In this document: positions 27,001-34,848 of the stretch, one piece after another
Numbering within the stretch: position 1 is the first letter of the stretch
Layout of the letters: the number at the start of each line of letters is the position of its first letter
Origin: Fundicoccus culcitae
GTDB taxonomy: Bacteria > Bacillota > Bacilli > Lactobacillales > Aerococcaceae
NCBI RefSeq assembly: GCF_024661895.1
Contig: NZ_CP102453.1
Coordinates: 1,054,001-1,118,000, forward strand
Direction: 5' to 3'
Length of the DNA stretch: 64,000 bases
Translations under genes and position numbers: made by a program
Notes under the pieces: generated by a model
Told to the model about the DNA's origin: nothing
What the model saw: the letters and a program-made list of their open reading frames with translations, nothing else
Database searches by the model: none

Positions 27001-27850
27001 GCACTTGTACTTCTGAAGTGATAGAAGTTAAAGTGTTTGTAGATCACTTGCACTTCTGATGAGTTAGAAGTTAAAGCGTTAGTCAATCACTTTAACTTCT
27101 GATGCCCCAGAAGTTAAAGTACTACTACATCACTTGCACTTCTGATGAGTTAGAAGTTAATGCGTTAGTCATTCACTTGGACTTCTGTGGTGATAGAAGT
27201 TAAAGTGTTTGTCATTCACTTGCACTTCTGAGGGGCTAGAAGTTAATGCGTTAGTCAATCACTTGCACTTCTGAGGCGCTAGAAGTTAAAGTGTTTGTAG
27301 ATCACTTGCACTTCTGAGGGGCTAGAAGTTAAAGTGTTTGTCATTCACTTGTACTTCTGAAGTGCTAGAAGTTAAAGTGTTTGTCATTCACTTGCACTTC
27401 TGAGGTGCTAGAAGTTAAAGCGTTTGTAGATCACTTGTACTTCTGATGAGTTAGAAGTTAAAGTGTTTGTCATTCACTTGTACTTCTGAGGGGCTAGAAG
27501 TTAAAGCGTTTGTCATCCACTTGCACTTCTGAGGCGGCAGAAGTTAATGCGTTAGTCAATCACTTGCACTTCTGAGGGGCTAGAAGTTAAAGCGTTTGTC
27601 AATCACTTGTACTTCTGATGAGTTAGAAGTTAAAGTGTTTGTCATTCACTTGGACTTCTGATGCGCTAGAAGTTAAAGTGTTTGTCATTCACTTGTACTT
27701 CTGATGAGTTAGAAGTTAAAGTGTTAACAATTCACTTGTACTTCTGAGGTGCTAGAAGTTAAAGCGTTAGTCAATCACTTCTACTTCTGATGCCCCAGAA
27801 GTTAAAGTGCTAATAAATCACTTGTACTTCTGAGAACCCTGAAGTTAATC
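27001..27850. repeat. Twenty 43-bp tandem palindromic units
   Basis: Each unit carries CACTTGYACTTCT and AGAAGTTAAAGYG as 13-nt arms pairing at about 11 positions, around an 8-9-nt variable loop (for example GAGGGGCT, GATGAGTT). ACTTCTG occurs at 27009, 27052, 27095, 27138 and so on, a 43-bp pitch; the spacers also alternate among a few versions (TTTGTCATT, TTAGTCAAT, TTTGTAGAT). It fills most of the gap between the ABC operon start and the eamA end; 26437-26681 holds the ABC promoter region only. No gene is called here. Confidence 0.93.
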
Positions 27851-27908
27851 TGCTTTAGTTTAACTTTAACACCAATAACCTAGCACTATGACACAATCAT
27901 TTCCAGCC

Positions 27909-28787
27909 TTAATTTCTTCGTTTCATATGAAACCTTCTCGGTGGTTTCAAATCGGTAATTAAAACGCCTAGAAAAATCAAGCCACCGCCTAACAGCAACT
28001 CAAGAGTTACTGGTTCATGCAGCAAAATGACTGAGGCAAGCATGCCAAAAAAAGCTTCGGTTGACAGGATGACCACTGTTTCGGTACCTGAAGTTCTTTT
28101 TTGCGCCCAAGTCTGCAAGCCATATGCCACCAGGGTAGAAAATATTCCCAAATAGCCAACTGCTAACCCTGATTCCCAGGTCAACGGCATCCGCCATTCT
28201 CCATTAATCAAGACTACAATCCAACTCAAAACTGAGGCTACTCCCGTCTGCAAAATCATAATCACCCAAGCTGATTCCGTTTTAGCATAGGTATCCGTCG
28301 TGAAAATTTGCAAGGCGAAAAACAAAGCACCCAACAAAGTAAGTATATCACCGATATTTATTTGGTTTAAGGATTGGTTTAGGGTTAAAATGGCCACGCC
28401 CGAAAGTGCGACCAATGAGCCGATTATGGCGTTGCGCGGGATTTTGTGTTTGAGGATGAGCCAGCTCAGAAATGGCACTATCACTATATTGACTGCACTC
28501 AAGAAGGCGTTTTTCGATGGCGTCGTATATTGCAGGCCGACGGTTTGAAAGACGAAACCTAAAAATAAAAAAATTCCAATCAGGCTGCCACGTAAAAACG
28601 ACCGTCTGTTGAGTTGGCGTAATTTTGATCCTTGGAATATCAGGAGAAGGACAAACGCCAATGTGAAACGCACGGCCAAGATTTGGTATGGCGTCAAGGT
28701 TACCAGCGCCACCGCCGTTGCCACGTACCCCAATCCCCAAATGACCGCCACCACAAATAAAGCCACTTTACTGATTTTGTTCGACAC
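27909..28787 (-). CDS. EamA/DMT-superfamily transporter
   Basis: 292-aa membrane protein with ten predicted helices in two EamA halves (about 5-135 and 145-285). WGLGYVATAVALVTLTPYQILAVRF and FFALQIFTTDTYA are typical of drug/metabolite exporters. The start is a GTG after AAGGGGTGG. It stands alone between the 43-bp array and tRNA-Lys. The substrate cannot be told from sequence. Confidence 0.88.
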   Translation of the reverse strand: MSNKISKVALFVVAVIWGLGYVATAVALVTLTPYQILAVRFTLAFVLLLIFQGSKLRQLNRRSFLRGSLIGIFLFLGFVFQTVGLQYTTPSKNAFLSAVNIVIVPFLSWLILKHKIPRNAIIGSLVALSGVAILTLNQSLNQINIGDILTLLGALFFALQIFTTDTYAKTESAWVIMILQTGVASVLSWIVVLINGEWRMPLTWESGLAVGYLGIFSTLVAYGLQTWAQKRTSGTETVVILSTEAFFGMLASVILLHEPVTLELLLGGGLIFLGVLITDLKPPRRFHMKRRN

Positions 28788-28806
28788 CTAACCACCCCTT
28801 CTCTTC

Positions 28807-28821
28807 AATAAATATCTCTGC
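28807..28821 (+). repeat. 15-bp dispersed motif, copy 10
   Basis: Exact match to ARTAAATAYCNCTGC, 20 bp upstream of the eamA start. Confidence 0.85.
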
Positions 28822-28917
28822 GTTAACATTATTTGTGCTTGTAACAAGATGTGTCTATTGTAAACTATTTGAAAACTTGCAACGTTGGCGTGCACCATAG
28901 CTACCACCGATTTTACA

Positions 28918-29021
28918 GCCAAACCGCACTTCATTTGGCGAGCACTATCAATCCCCCAGCCAAACCGCGACTCATTTGGCGTGCACCACCACTCCCTCCG
29001 CCAAACCGCGACTCATTTGGC
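28918..29021. repeat. Three 22-bp palindromes at 41-bp pitch with variable spacers
   Basis: GCCAAACCG...CATTTGGC palindromes start at 28918, 28959 and 29000. The 19-bp spacers between them differ at many positions, whereas the palindromes and the spacing are kept. Confidence 0.88.
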
Positions 29022-29112
29022 GGCACTCGACTAAAATCGACGTCCGGCATTTTTTTTAAACAAATCCTTGTTTTTTCAGCTCAACAGGAGTAGAATATAT
29101 ACATTGACTTTT

Positions 29113-29185
29113 GGAGGTATAGCTCAGTTGGTAGAGCAACTGACTCTTAATCAGTGGGTCTAGGGTTCGAGCCCCTATGCCTCTA
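29113..29185 (+). tRNA. tRNA-Lys (anticodon CTT)
   Basis: 73-nt cloverleaf: acceptor GGAGGTA/TGCCTCT (first pair G-U), D-arm GCTCAGTTGGTAGAGC, anticodon stem ACTGA/TCAGT with loop CTCTTAA giving anticodon CTT (codon AAG), T-arm TAGGG TTCGAGC CCCTA, discriminator A. CCA is not encoded. A TAGAAT -10 element lies about 25 nt upstream and a terminator follows. Confidence 0.96.
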
Positions 29186-29201
29186 TTGTAAATATTTATT
29201 T

Positions 29202-29228
29202 AGGATACACTTTGGTGTATCCTTTTTT
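29202..29228 (+). terminator. tRNA-Lys terminator
   Basis: AGGATACAC / GTGTATCCT stem with a 4-nt loop and TTTTTT tail, 16 nt after the tRNA. Confidence 0.93.
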
Positions 29229-29262
29229 ATTTTTAATACTTGTACCTAACAAAATCAACCTA

Positions 29263-29574
29263 TCATCTCAGATCAATTGGTTCACCACTATCCATCGCCT
29301 GTTGCAAATCATCAATCGCCTCAATCACATCAAACACGCTTTGATGCAACGGGTCAATGTCAAGCGCTCGATCAAGCGAATCTTCACCAAACTTAGCTCT
29401 ATACCGTTCGCACACAATGTCGAAGTACCGTTCGAAAAGCCCATCATAGGTCAATTGATCGCGATACACGGCAAATTCTTCCTTCGCCCAACCAGGCGCA
29501 TCGTTTGAAATGATAACTTCCGTTACCCATTGATTACTTTTTTCCCAATATTTTCTACCCATTGGCAAATCCAT
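29263..29574 (-). CDS. Hypothetical acidic protein
   Basis: 103-aa soluble, acidic protein (WEKSNQWVTEVIISNDAPGW; DSLDRALDIDPLHQSVFDV). I do not recognise the family. An excellent AGGAGG ribosome site precedes the ATG, and the gene begins 11 bp after the antiporter stop codon, so it is probably cotranscribed with it. No membrane segment or signal peptide. Real gene by coding context; function unknown. Confidence 0.75.
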   Translation of the reverse strand: MDLPMGRKYWEKSNQWVTEVIISNDAPGWAKEEFAVYRDQLTYDGLFERYFDIVCERYRAKFGEDSLDRALDIDPLHQSVFDVIEAIDDLQQAMDSGEPIDLR

Positions 29575-29585
29575 ACCGCCACCTC

Positions 29586-30761
29586 CTATTCTGCTTTATC
29601 CAACAACCGCTCATAACTCCACTCAATCCCCACCGCACCCAATGGCGCCGTTATCAAAATGGCCACCACCGACAAGGTCAAAATAATTTCGCCGGACGCC
29701 AAACCCAAACTCAAAGGGATGGAGCCAATGGCGGCTTGAACCGTGGCTTTAGGTAAATAGGCAATCATGCAAAACAGTTTTTCCTTCCAGCCAAACCCAG
29801 TCCCCAACAAACTCACCCACACGCCAACCATCCGCACAGCCAACACCAAAAATACCAACCACACGGCACGCCAGCCAGCCGTAAACGCAAAGGCCACATC
29901 AACCGATGCGCCAACTAACACAAACAAAAATAACTCACCAACCGACCACAATTGATAATAATATCTCGCAATATGCTCGGCTTGACCTGGTACCTGCCGA
30001 TAAATTAGCATAGCCATCGTCATCACCGCCAAAATCCCCGAAAAAGGCAGCCGACTCACATTATCAAAACTCACAAACGCCATCGACACGCTCAACATCA
30101 ACAAAAGCTGTTGCCCCGTGGTCAAACTAACCTTTTCAAAAACAAGCCCTAAAACAAAACCCATCATCCCCCCAATAAATACCCCTGCAACAATCGAAAG
30201 TGGAATTTCTAACAAGGCACTCGCCTGAAAACGACCGGTCTGACGCAAACCCAAAAAAGCGGCAAACAAAACCAAACAATAAATATCATCCACCGATGCC
30301 CCAGCTAAAATTAATGGCGGAATCCCTTTGTCCACCCCTCGTTTTTCCTTAATCAATTTTAGCATAGCTGGTACGACTACAGCAGGTGATACAGCTCCCA
30401 AAACGGTGCCTAAAATAGCTGCATCAATCACAGGCAACCCCAAAATTTTTGGTGCAAACACAATCGTTCCGATAATTTCAAAGCTAGCCGGCACGAAACT
30501 CATTAATATGGCTGGTCGGCCGACCTTTCTTAAAGCATCCAAATCCAGCGACAATCCTGCCCGGCTTAAAATGATGATTAAAATAATTTGACGCAGATCA
30601 GCAGAGATATTTATTAACGATTGATCTAAAAGGTTTAAAACGGATGGTCCTAAAATAATCCCTAGTAGCAAATAACCAACCAAGGATGGGAGTTTTAATT
30701 TTTGGCACACAAGATGAGTGAAAATTCCTAATAACATGATGAGAGCTAAACTGGCTAACAT
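29586..30761 (-). CDS. Cation:proton antiporter (CPA family)
   Basis: 391-aa membrane protein with about twelve helices: GIILGPSVLNL, LSRAGLSLDLDALRKVG and a VLGAVSPAVVVPAM segment characteristic of Na+/H+ exchangers, plus ILAGASVDDIYCLVLFA with Asp residues in the membrane core. ATG at 30761 (MLASLALIMLLG) follows TTTGGAGGTT; the frame open to 31013 overlaps the GH172 terminator and encodes a basic, implausible leader. The ion is not identifiable. Two in-gene copies of the 15-bp motif and one in the 5' region. Confidence 0.88.
   Translation of the reverse strand: MLASLALIMLLGIFTHLVCQKLKLPSLVGYLLLGIILGPSVLNLLDQSLINISADLRQIILIIILSRAGLSLDLDALRKVGRPAILMSFVPASFEIIGTIVFAPKILGLPVIDAAILGTVLGAVSPAVVVPAMLKLIKEKRGVDKGIPPLILAGASVDDIYCLVLFAAFLGLRQTGRFQASALLEIPLSIVAGVFIGGMMGFVLGLVFEKVSLTTGQQLLLMLSVSMAFVSFDNVSRLPFSGILAVMTMAMLIYRQVPGQAEHIARYYYQLWSVGELFLFVLVGASVDVAFAFTAGWRAVWLVFLVLAVRMVGVWVSLLGTGFGWKEKLFCMIAYLPKATVQAAIGSIPLSLGLASGEIILTLSVVAILITAPLGAVGIEWSYERLLDKAE
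30174..30188 (+). repeat. 15-bp dispersed motif, copy 11 (in antiporter)
   Basis: Match to ARTAAATAYCNCTGC; coding strand reads AGVFI. Confidence 0.8.
30601..30615 (-). repeat. 15-bp dispersed motif, copy 12 (in antiporter)
   Basis: Match to ARTAAATAYCNCTGC, minus strand; encodes INISA. Confidence 0.8.
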
Positions 30762-30777
30762 AATCAAACCTCCAAAG

Positions 30778-30792
30778 GCAGTGGTATTTATT
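30778..30792 (-). repeat. 15-bp dispersed motif, copy 13
   Basis: Exact match on the minus strand, directly upstream of the antiporter ribosome site and touching the GH172 terminator. Confidence 0.85.
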
Positions 30793-30834
30793 AAAAAAAG
30801 ACACCTATTACAGACATTTGTCCAAAATAGGCGC
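30793..30834 (-). terminator. Terminator of the DUF871/GH172 operon
   Basis: On the minus strand GCGCCTATT pairs with AATAGGTGT (two G-U pairs) across about 14 nt and is followed by CTTTTTTT. It lies 53 nt beyond the GH172 stop codon. Confidence 0.8.
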
Positions 30835-30886
30835 CACATTATAGGGAGCACCATCCCTTTGTTAGAGTATAGCACAAAAGAGGGTC

Positions 30887-31960
30887 TTAGATAACCTCTA
30901 AATGGTCTTTTTCTAAATTCGATGCGAAGGCTTGGTGAGGTTCTTGTTGGTACCAGAAAACGGTTGAGGCAATGTCGTCTTGTAGGGGCAAGTAACGCCC
31001 TTCGGATCGCCATCCCAAGGCTTGAATCGTCACTTTTAAATCGTCGTCAAAGCGGATGGGATCTAAAATATGCCAGCGGTACATCCCAAAGCGTTGTTGA
31101 CTGCGATACAAGCCATCGGGTTTTATCACTTGTGGCATTCCTAAAAAGGCTGTGGAGTAACTTCCATACTCGCCATGGGGATGCTCAAAATTCCAAGCAC
31201 CGCCAAAATAATCTTCTGTTCCCGTACCGATAATGGTTGGAAATTCTTTGTCCCCATCCATGAAGAACTTGATTTCGCCTTCGCCCCACCAACCGTTATT
31301 GTTAACGCCCCAAGCAATATAAGTCCCCACATACTGACCTTTACCTTTAATATTGTCGACTAAAATATGGTCTGTTTTGTAAGGAAGCGGGTTGCTGCGA
31401 CGCCACTGAGCGTGGAAATAGCCTGTATTGTCAGGAATCTCGTTCAAACTATAATCCACTTGATAATATAAAGGAAATTCTTCCGTGGCTAAACTCTCAA
31501 CGGTAATCTTAGCCGATTTCTTAAATGGCATCTCCCAATAGGAATTCATGCCCCCGGCTGGATTGACGGCGATAGGCAATGAATTAACATTCGTCCGCTC
31601 CGTCCAACCATTACAGAAAAAGTCACCCATCGGGACTTCGACTGATGGCTGCTCTTCCCCATCCCAATAAAACCGTAAAATAGCACTGCGCCAGTATGGC
31701 GGAAAGCAGGTTAACCAGATATGTTGAATGACACCCGGTCCCTCAATCTCTGCCAAGGTAACCGTGGAAGCCGGTTGGACCATTATCGATGGCGAAACTT
31801 TCCAACCTACACCTAATTCACGCGCCGCATTTTTACCCGTTCCCTCAGTGGCCATGCCGCCCTTGCCCTTTTCACCGGTAAAATTCTCAGGACTAATCGA
31901 CCGTGTTTTTGCGTCTGTCAGCAGGGTTAAATTGCTCATCATATTTCCCATAAATTGCAT
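30887..31960 (-). CDS. GH172 (DUF2961) glycoside hydrolase-like protein
   Basis: 357-aa DUF2961 protein, the family now classed as GH172, whose studied members act on alpha-D-fructofuranosides/difructose anhydride or alpha-D-arabinofuranosides. Seen: EIEGPGVIQHIWLTCFPPYWRSAILRFYWDG-like jelly-roll start (residues about 70-100, quoted in part IEGPGVIQHIWLT), VPMGDFFCNGW, GTGTEDYFGGAWNF. The ATG at 31960 follows AAGGAGC. No signal peptide, so cytoplasmic. Third gene after a DUF871 protein and a serine hydrolase. Substrate unknown here. Confidence 0.82.
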   Translation of the reverse strand: MQFMGNMMSNLTLLTDAKTRSISPENFTGEKGKGGMATEGTGKNAARELGVGWKVSPSIMVQPASTVTLAEIEGPGVIQHIWLTCFPPYWRSAILRFYWDGEEQPSVEVPMGDFFCNGWTERTNVNSLPIAVNPAGGMNSYWEMPFKKSAKITVESLATEEFPLYYQVDYSLNEIPDNTGYFHAQWRRSNPLPYKTDHILVDNIKGKGQYVGTYIAWGVNNNGWWGEGEIKFFMDGDKEFPTIIGTGTEDYFGGAWNFEHPHGEYGSYSTAFLGMPQVIKPDGLYRSQQRFGMYRWHILDPIRFDDDLKVTIQALGWRSEGRYLPLQDDIASTVFWYQQEPHQAFASNLEKDHLEVI

Positions 31961-31975
31961 TTTTTAAGCTCCTTA

Positions 31976-32866
31976 TTAAAATTTTGTTACAATATGTTTG
32001 AAAACTAAATCCACTAAAGCTTCATTGTCAGCCTCTTTTGACGCGACGACCACAGCGTGTTTGCATGCCGGAAAGACCATCACCAATTGCCCAAAAGCCC
32101 CATCTGCCCGATAATAATTACGCCGACTGTCACCCCACAAACCATAGCCATAATAATCCGTGTAAGGCCCCACCTCTAAATAAATATTCTGCGGCTGCGC
32201 CATTGCTTTTAACCATTTTGGATCGATCACTGTTTGCCCATGAATCACCCCTTCATTAATAAATAATTTTGCTATTTGGACTAAGGTATCAGTAGTCGTG
32301 GTTATACCCCCAGCTACAAAATCGTAACCCAAGGGGTCTTTTTCCCATTCAATGTCTCCAATACCTAATGGTTGGTACAAGCGTTTTTCAAAAAAAGCAT
32401 TCATCGATTGCCCTGTGCGTTGTTGAAGCGCTCGAACGAGCAAATAGAATCCCGCATTGGTGTAAGTAAAGTGTTTCCCAATTTCAGCATCAAAGGGCTG
32501 ATTCACCACATAATGCGCCCAGTCTTTATCTTGTATGCCGGCTCGGCTATCCATCATCAGCTGACCCTCTTTTTGCCCCATAGACATAGACGCTAAATGG
32601 GAAATTTTAATCTGTTTTAAAGTCGTCTGATTTTCGACGGTCACTAAGTTTGGATACAAGTCTGCCAGACGCTCATCCCAAGCGATGATTTTTTCATTAA
32701 TGGCAAAACCCAAGCTTAAAGCAGCAAAGGTTTTACCAATAGAATGAAAATTTTGTTTCCCTTGTGCCCACTCGTATTTGGCGCTGATACCCTCAGCCTC
32801 AACGACGAAAACCGCATTAACTTGGTGATGCGATTGATTGACTGCGTGAATAAATTCCGTTAACAT
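31976..32866 (-). CDS. Serine hydrolase, beta-lactamase/penicillin-binding fold (class C-like)
   Basis: 296-aa protein of the beta-lactamase family (PF00144). SxxK is HSIGKTFAAL (about residue 42) and YxN is KHFTYTNAGFYLL (about residue 140). No signal peptide is visible, which argues against a secreted beta-lactamase and for a cytoplasmic esterase or peptidase. ATG follows AAAAGGAG. It sits between the DUF871 gene and GH172 with short gaps. Its substrate is unknown; removal of a peptide or ester group from the sugar handled by the neighbours is possible. Confidence 0.82.
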   Translation of the reverse strand: MLTEFIHAVNQSHHQVNAVFVVEAEGISAKYEWAQGKQNFHSIGKTFAALSLGFAINEKIIAWDERLADLYPNLVTVENQTTLKQIKISHLASMSMGQKEGQLMMDSRAGIQDKDWAHYVVNQPFDAEIGKHFTYTNAGFYLLVRALQQRTGQSMNAFFEKRLYQPLGIGDIEWEKDPLGYDFVAGGITTTTDTLVQIAKLFINEGVIHGQTVIDPKWLKAMAQPQNIYLEVGPYTDYYGYGLWGDSRRNYYRADGAFGQLVMVFPACKHAVVVASKEADNEALVDLVFKHIVTKF

Positions 32867-32890
32867 ACAGCACTCCTTTTAAGGTTTTTA

Positions 32891-32905
32891 GCAGTGATAT
32901 TTATT
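32891..32905 (-). repeat. 15-bp dispersed motif, copy 14
   Basis: Exact match (minus strand), across the stop codon of the DUF871 gene. Confidence 0.85.
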
Positions 32906-33995
32906 CGATAAGTTGAAAGGTTGACCATGGAGGAAGGCTGTCAAGTAAGCTTTGGTCGTCGCTAGTAACCCGGCCGACGACATTGACGCGGTTATCCGCC
33001 GGCATGTCTTTTAAGGCAATTTGGAGTTCGCCTTTATAACGCAGGTAGTTGTCATTGTTAATAATCACATCACCCGCTTTAATCGCGCGGTTATTGTGAG
33101 GCGGAATGGGCGTATGCTGATACAATTCCCGCAACCAGGTCGAGCGAATCATGTACTCCGAATGGTCCCCCCGATAGCTGTGAATATTCTTCAAGATCAT
33201 TTCGCGCTCGATAGTTGATGCTGCTTCACTAATCTCAACCCGCAAAGCCACATTCGCACTATAAAAGGCTTCTGCAGCTGCCTGCAACTCGGCTTCGGAC
33301 GCATAAGCATTGGCTATCACAATATCGTCAATATCTTTCATCAGTTTTAAATGTTTCACTTGACTCGCTAAATGCATTGGCCGATGCATTTCTAAGGTGC
33401 ATAAACCATCCGGCGCTGTCCCCCAGGGTCCAAAGGTCGCTATTTGAGAATTGACAAAAGCCATTGTCCGCAAACCATGCTTTTTAAACAGCTGGTTGCA
33501 GGCATTAAAATAGTCCAGCCCGAGACCACTGTAGCGCTGCGGATAAAAATTATGCGAACCTAATAATTGTGTGTTATTGGGCGAATAAGACATGATCGCA
33601 TCCACATGTTGCGTCCCTTGACTCATATTTAACTCAATACATAAATCCAATTGATTCAACGTCATCTGGGCTGCTTCTGACGCAATGGATTCATTATCCA
33701 AGCGAACAATATCCGCGCCCATTTCTTTAATCGAATCTAAATTCGCATAATTCAACCCCAAATCATCCAAGGCTTGTTGATTTAATTCAATTCCCACCTC
33801 ATAACCTAAATATTTGGCATACTGCAAGCTATCTAAAAATTGCTGGTAAGCTTGCGTCGTCCGATCCTTTGGCTCATCCGGATGCATCGCTAAAAACAAG
33901 CGTTCATAGCCCAACACTTTGGCTCGCTCCAAATAGGCTTTATCTGCTTCAAAGGTCGACTGTTCTGGATACAATGATATTCCTAATTTCCTCAA
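32901..33995 (-). CDS. DUF871 (MupG-like) protein, second paralog
   Basis: 364-aa DUF871 protein: barrel with LGSHNFYPQRYSGLGLDYF and LCTLEMHR, then a cyclophilin-like C-terminus with INNDNYLRYKGELQI. TTG at 33995 is chosen because GAGGTG lies 8 nt upstream and the start (RKLGISLYPEQ) then matches the paralog at 48695-49807; GTG at 34004 is the alternative. By eye it shares roughly 60% of residues with that paralog but far fewer with MupG of the mur operon, so it likely cleaves a different 6-phosphoglycoside. First gene of a three-gene operon with the serine hydrolase and GH172. Confidence 0.82.
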   Translation of the reverse strand: MRKLGISLYPEQSTFEADKAYLERAKVLGYERLFLAMHPDEPKDRTTQAYQQFLDSLQYAKYLGYEVGIELNQQALDDLGLNYANLDSIKEMGADIVRLDNESIASEAAQMTLNQLDLCIELNMSQGTQHVDAIMSYSPNNTQLLGSHNFYPQRYSGLGLDYFNACNQLFKKHGLRTMAFVNSQIATFGPWGTAPDGLCTLEMHRPMHLASQVKHLKLMKDIDDIVIANAYASEAELQAAAEAFYSANVALRVEISEAASTIEREMILKNIHSYRGDHSEYMIRSTWLRELYQHTPIPPHNNRAIKAGDVIINNDNYLRYKGELQIALKDMPADNRVNVVGRVTSDDQSLLDSLPPWSTFQLIE

Positions 33996-34027
33996 TTTTG
34001 ACACCTCAATTCAATCTACATCTACCA

Positions 34028-34042
34028 GTGTAAACGATTACG
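34028..34042. promoter_or_regulatory. cre-like site upstream of the DUF871 operon
   Basis: GTGTAAACGATTACG contains the cre core TGNAANCGNWNNC; only the outer bases deviate. 33 bp upstream of the start codon. Confidence 0.65.
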
Positions 34043-34077
34043 GCACCTATTTTCAAACATTCCACCTCATCTTTTTA

Positions 34078-34092
34078 AATAAATATCACTGC
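34078..34092 (+). repeat. 15-bp dispersed motif, copy 15
   Basis: Exact match, about 80 bp upstream of the DUF871 start. Confidence 0.85.
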
Positions 34093-34110
34093 TTGTGAGT
34101 TGAAGTGAGT

Positions 34111-34187
34111 CAGTGGAATACCCGCTGCTTGAATATTCCTCTTGTGAGGGTAAGTGGAACAAACTCTTGGAGTATATTCCACATAAC
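34111..34187. repeat. AGTGGAA...TTCCAC family, copy A, 41-bp pitch
   Basis: AGTGGAA starts at 34112 and 34153 (41 bp). The second unit has GTGGAA and TTCCAC arms. Relatives at 34574-34640 and, inverted, at 47096-47130. Confidence 0.75.
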
Positions 34188-34329
34188 CTAAGCGGGAAAT
34201 GTATTATCGTAAAACAGACTACAATTATGGTTATTTGGTCATGAAATCAGGTGTTTGATGACCGATTACCTTTATTCAACTGCCTTTCACTTCCCACTTA
34301 CCGCTAACGGATTGGCCCTATACGCTTCC

Positions 34330-34530
34330 GCTCACAACAAGCGCTCCTATATGTGTGCGCTCAGTACCGTGCTCACAACAAACACTCCTATATGTGTGCG
34401 CCCAACACCGCGCTCACAACAAGCGCTCCTATATGTGTGCGCCCAATGCCGTGCTCACAACAAGCGCTCCAATATGTGTGCGCTCCTCATCACGCTCACA
34501 ACAACTGCCCGAATATGTGTGTGCTGGTGC
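34330..34530. repeat. TGTGTGCGC hairpin family, copy B: five units, 41-bp pitch
   Basis: GCTCACAACA starts at 34330, 34371, 34412, 34453 and 34494, each exactly 41 bp apart, with TATGTGTGCGC at the other end of each unit (inverted repeat) and a 10-bp variable spacer. The 34 bp at 34533-34566 recur at 26915-26948. Open frames over the array (34255-34548 and others) are low-complexity Cys/His-rich artefacts. No gene is seen from 34005 to 34848. Confidence 0.92.
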
Positions 34531-34573
34531 AGCGTAAGTGAGAAATGACGGTTCTTCACTTCCCACTTACGTT

Positions 34574-34640
34574 AAGTGGAACGAACTCACCCAGAATATT
34601 CCACATAACTGATTAAGTGGAATTAACTCACTTAGCGCTC
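34574..34640. repeat. AGTGGAA...TTCCAC family, copy B, 41-bp pitch
   Basis: AAGTGGAA starts at 34574 and 34615. The first unit has GTGGAA/TTCCAC arms; the second is incomplete. Confidence 0.78.
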
Positions 34641-34749
34641 GTGGTCACGCTATTACTTAGCCGCCTTCTTCAACCTAAAAAAATAGAAGTCGCGTTTTTT
34701 CACGTCTATATCCCTATAAAATATGAAACCATACGCAAAAAAACACAAA

Positions 34750-34821
34750 AAACCCGACCGGATAATTGAATCCATAAAGGCAGGAACAAACCACCTCATG
34801 ACAATCATCCGGTCGGATTTT
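34750..34821 (-). terminator. Terminator of the purine operon
   Basis: On the minus strand TCCGACCGGAT pairs with ATCCGGTCGGG, extended by a further TGATTG/CAATT partial pairing; loop about 40 nt, tail TTTTTTGTG. It begins 27 nt after the purL stop codon. Confidence 0.82.
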
Positions 34822-34848
34822 TAAAGCAACACTATTTATTAAACGATT

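Noticed and set aside
27001-27850. CRISPR array
   Set aside because: Loops and spacers are drawn from a few recurring versions and there are no cas genes, so this is a tandem palindromic repeat.
29586-31013. Longer antiporter start at 31013
   Set aside because: The extra 84 residues are basic and run through the upstream terminator; a clear ribosome site supports the start at 30761.
31976-32866. Secreted beta-lactamase (antibiotic resistance)
   Set aside because: No signal peptide or lipobox, and it is embedded in a sugar-hydrolase operon; only the fold is shared.
34330-34530. CRISPR array or Cys-rich coding repeat
   Set aside because: Spacers are only 10 bp; the open frames (34255-34548, 34353-34541, 34355-34537) differ only by frame over the same repeat and lack ribosome sites.
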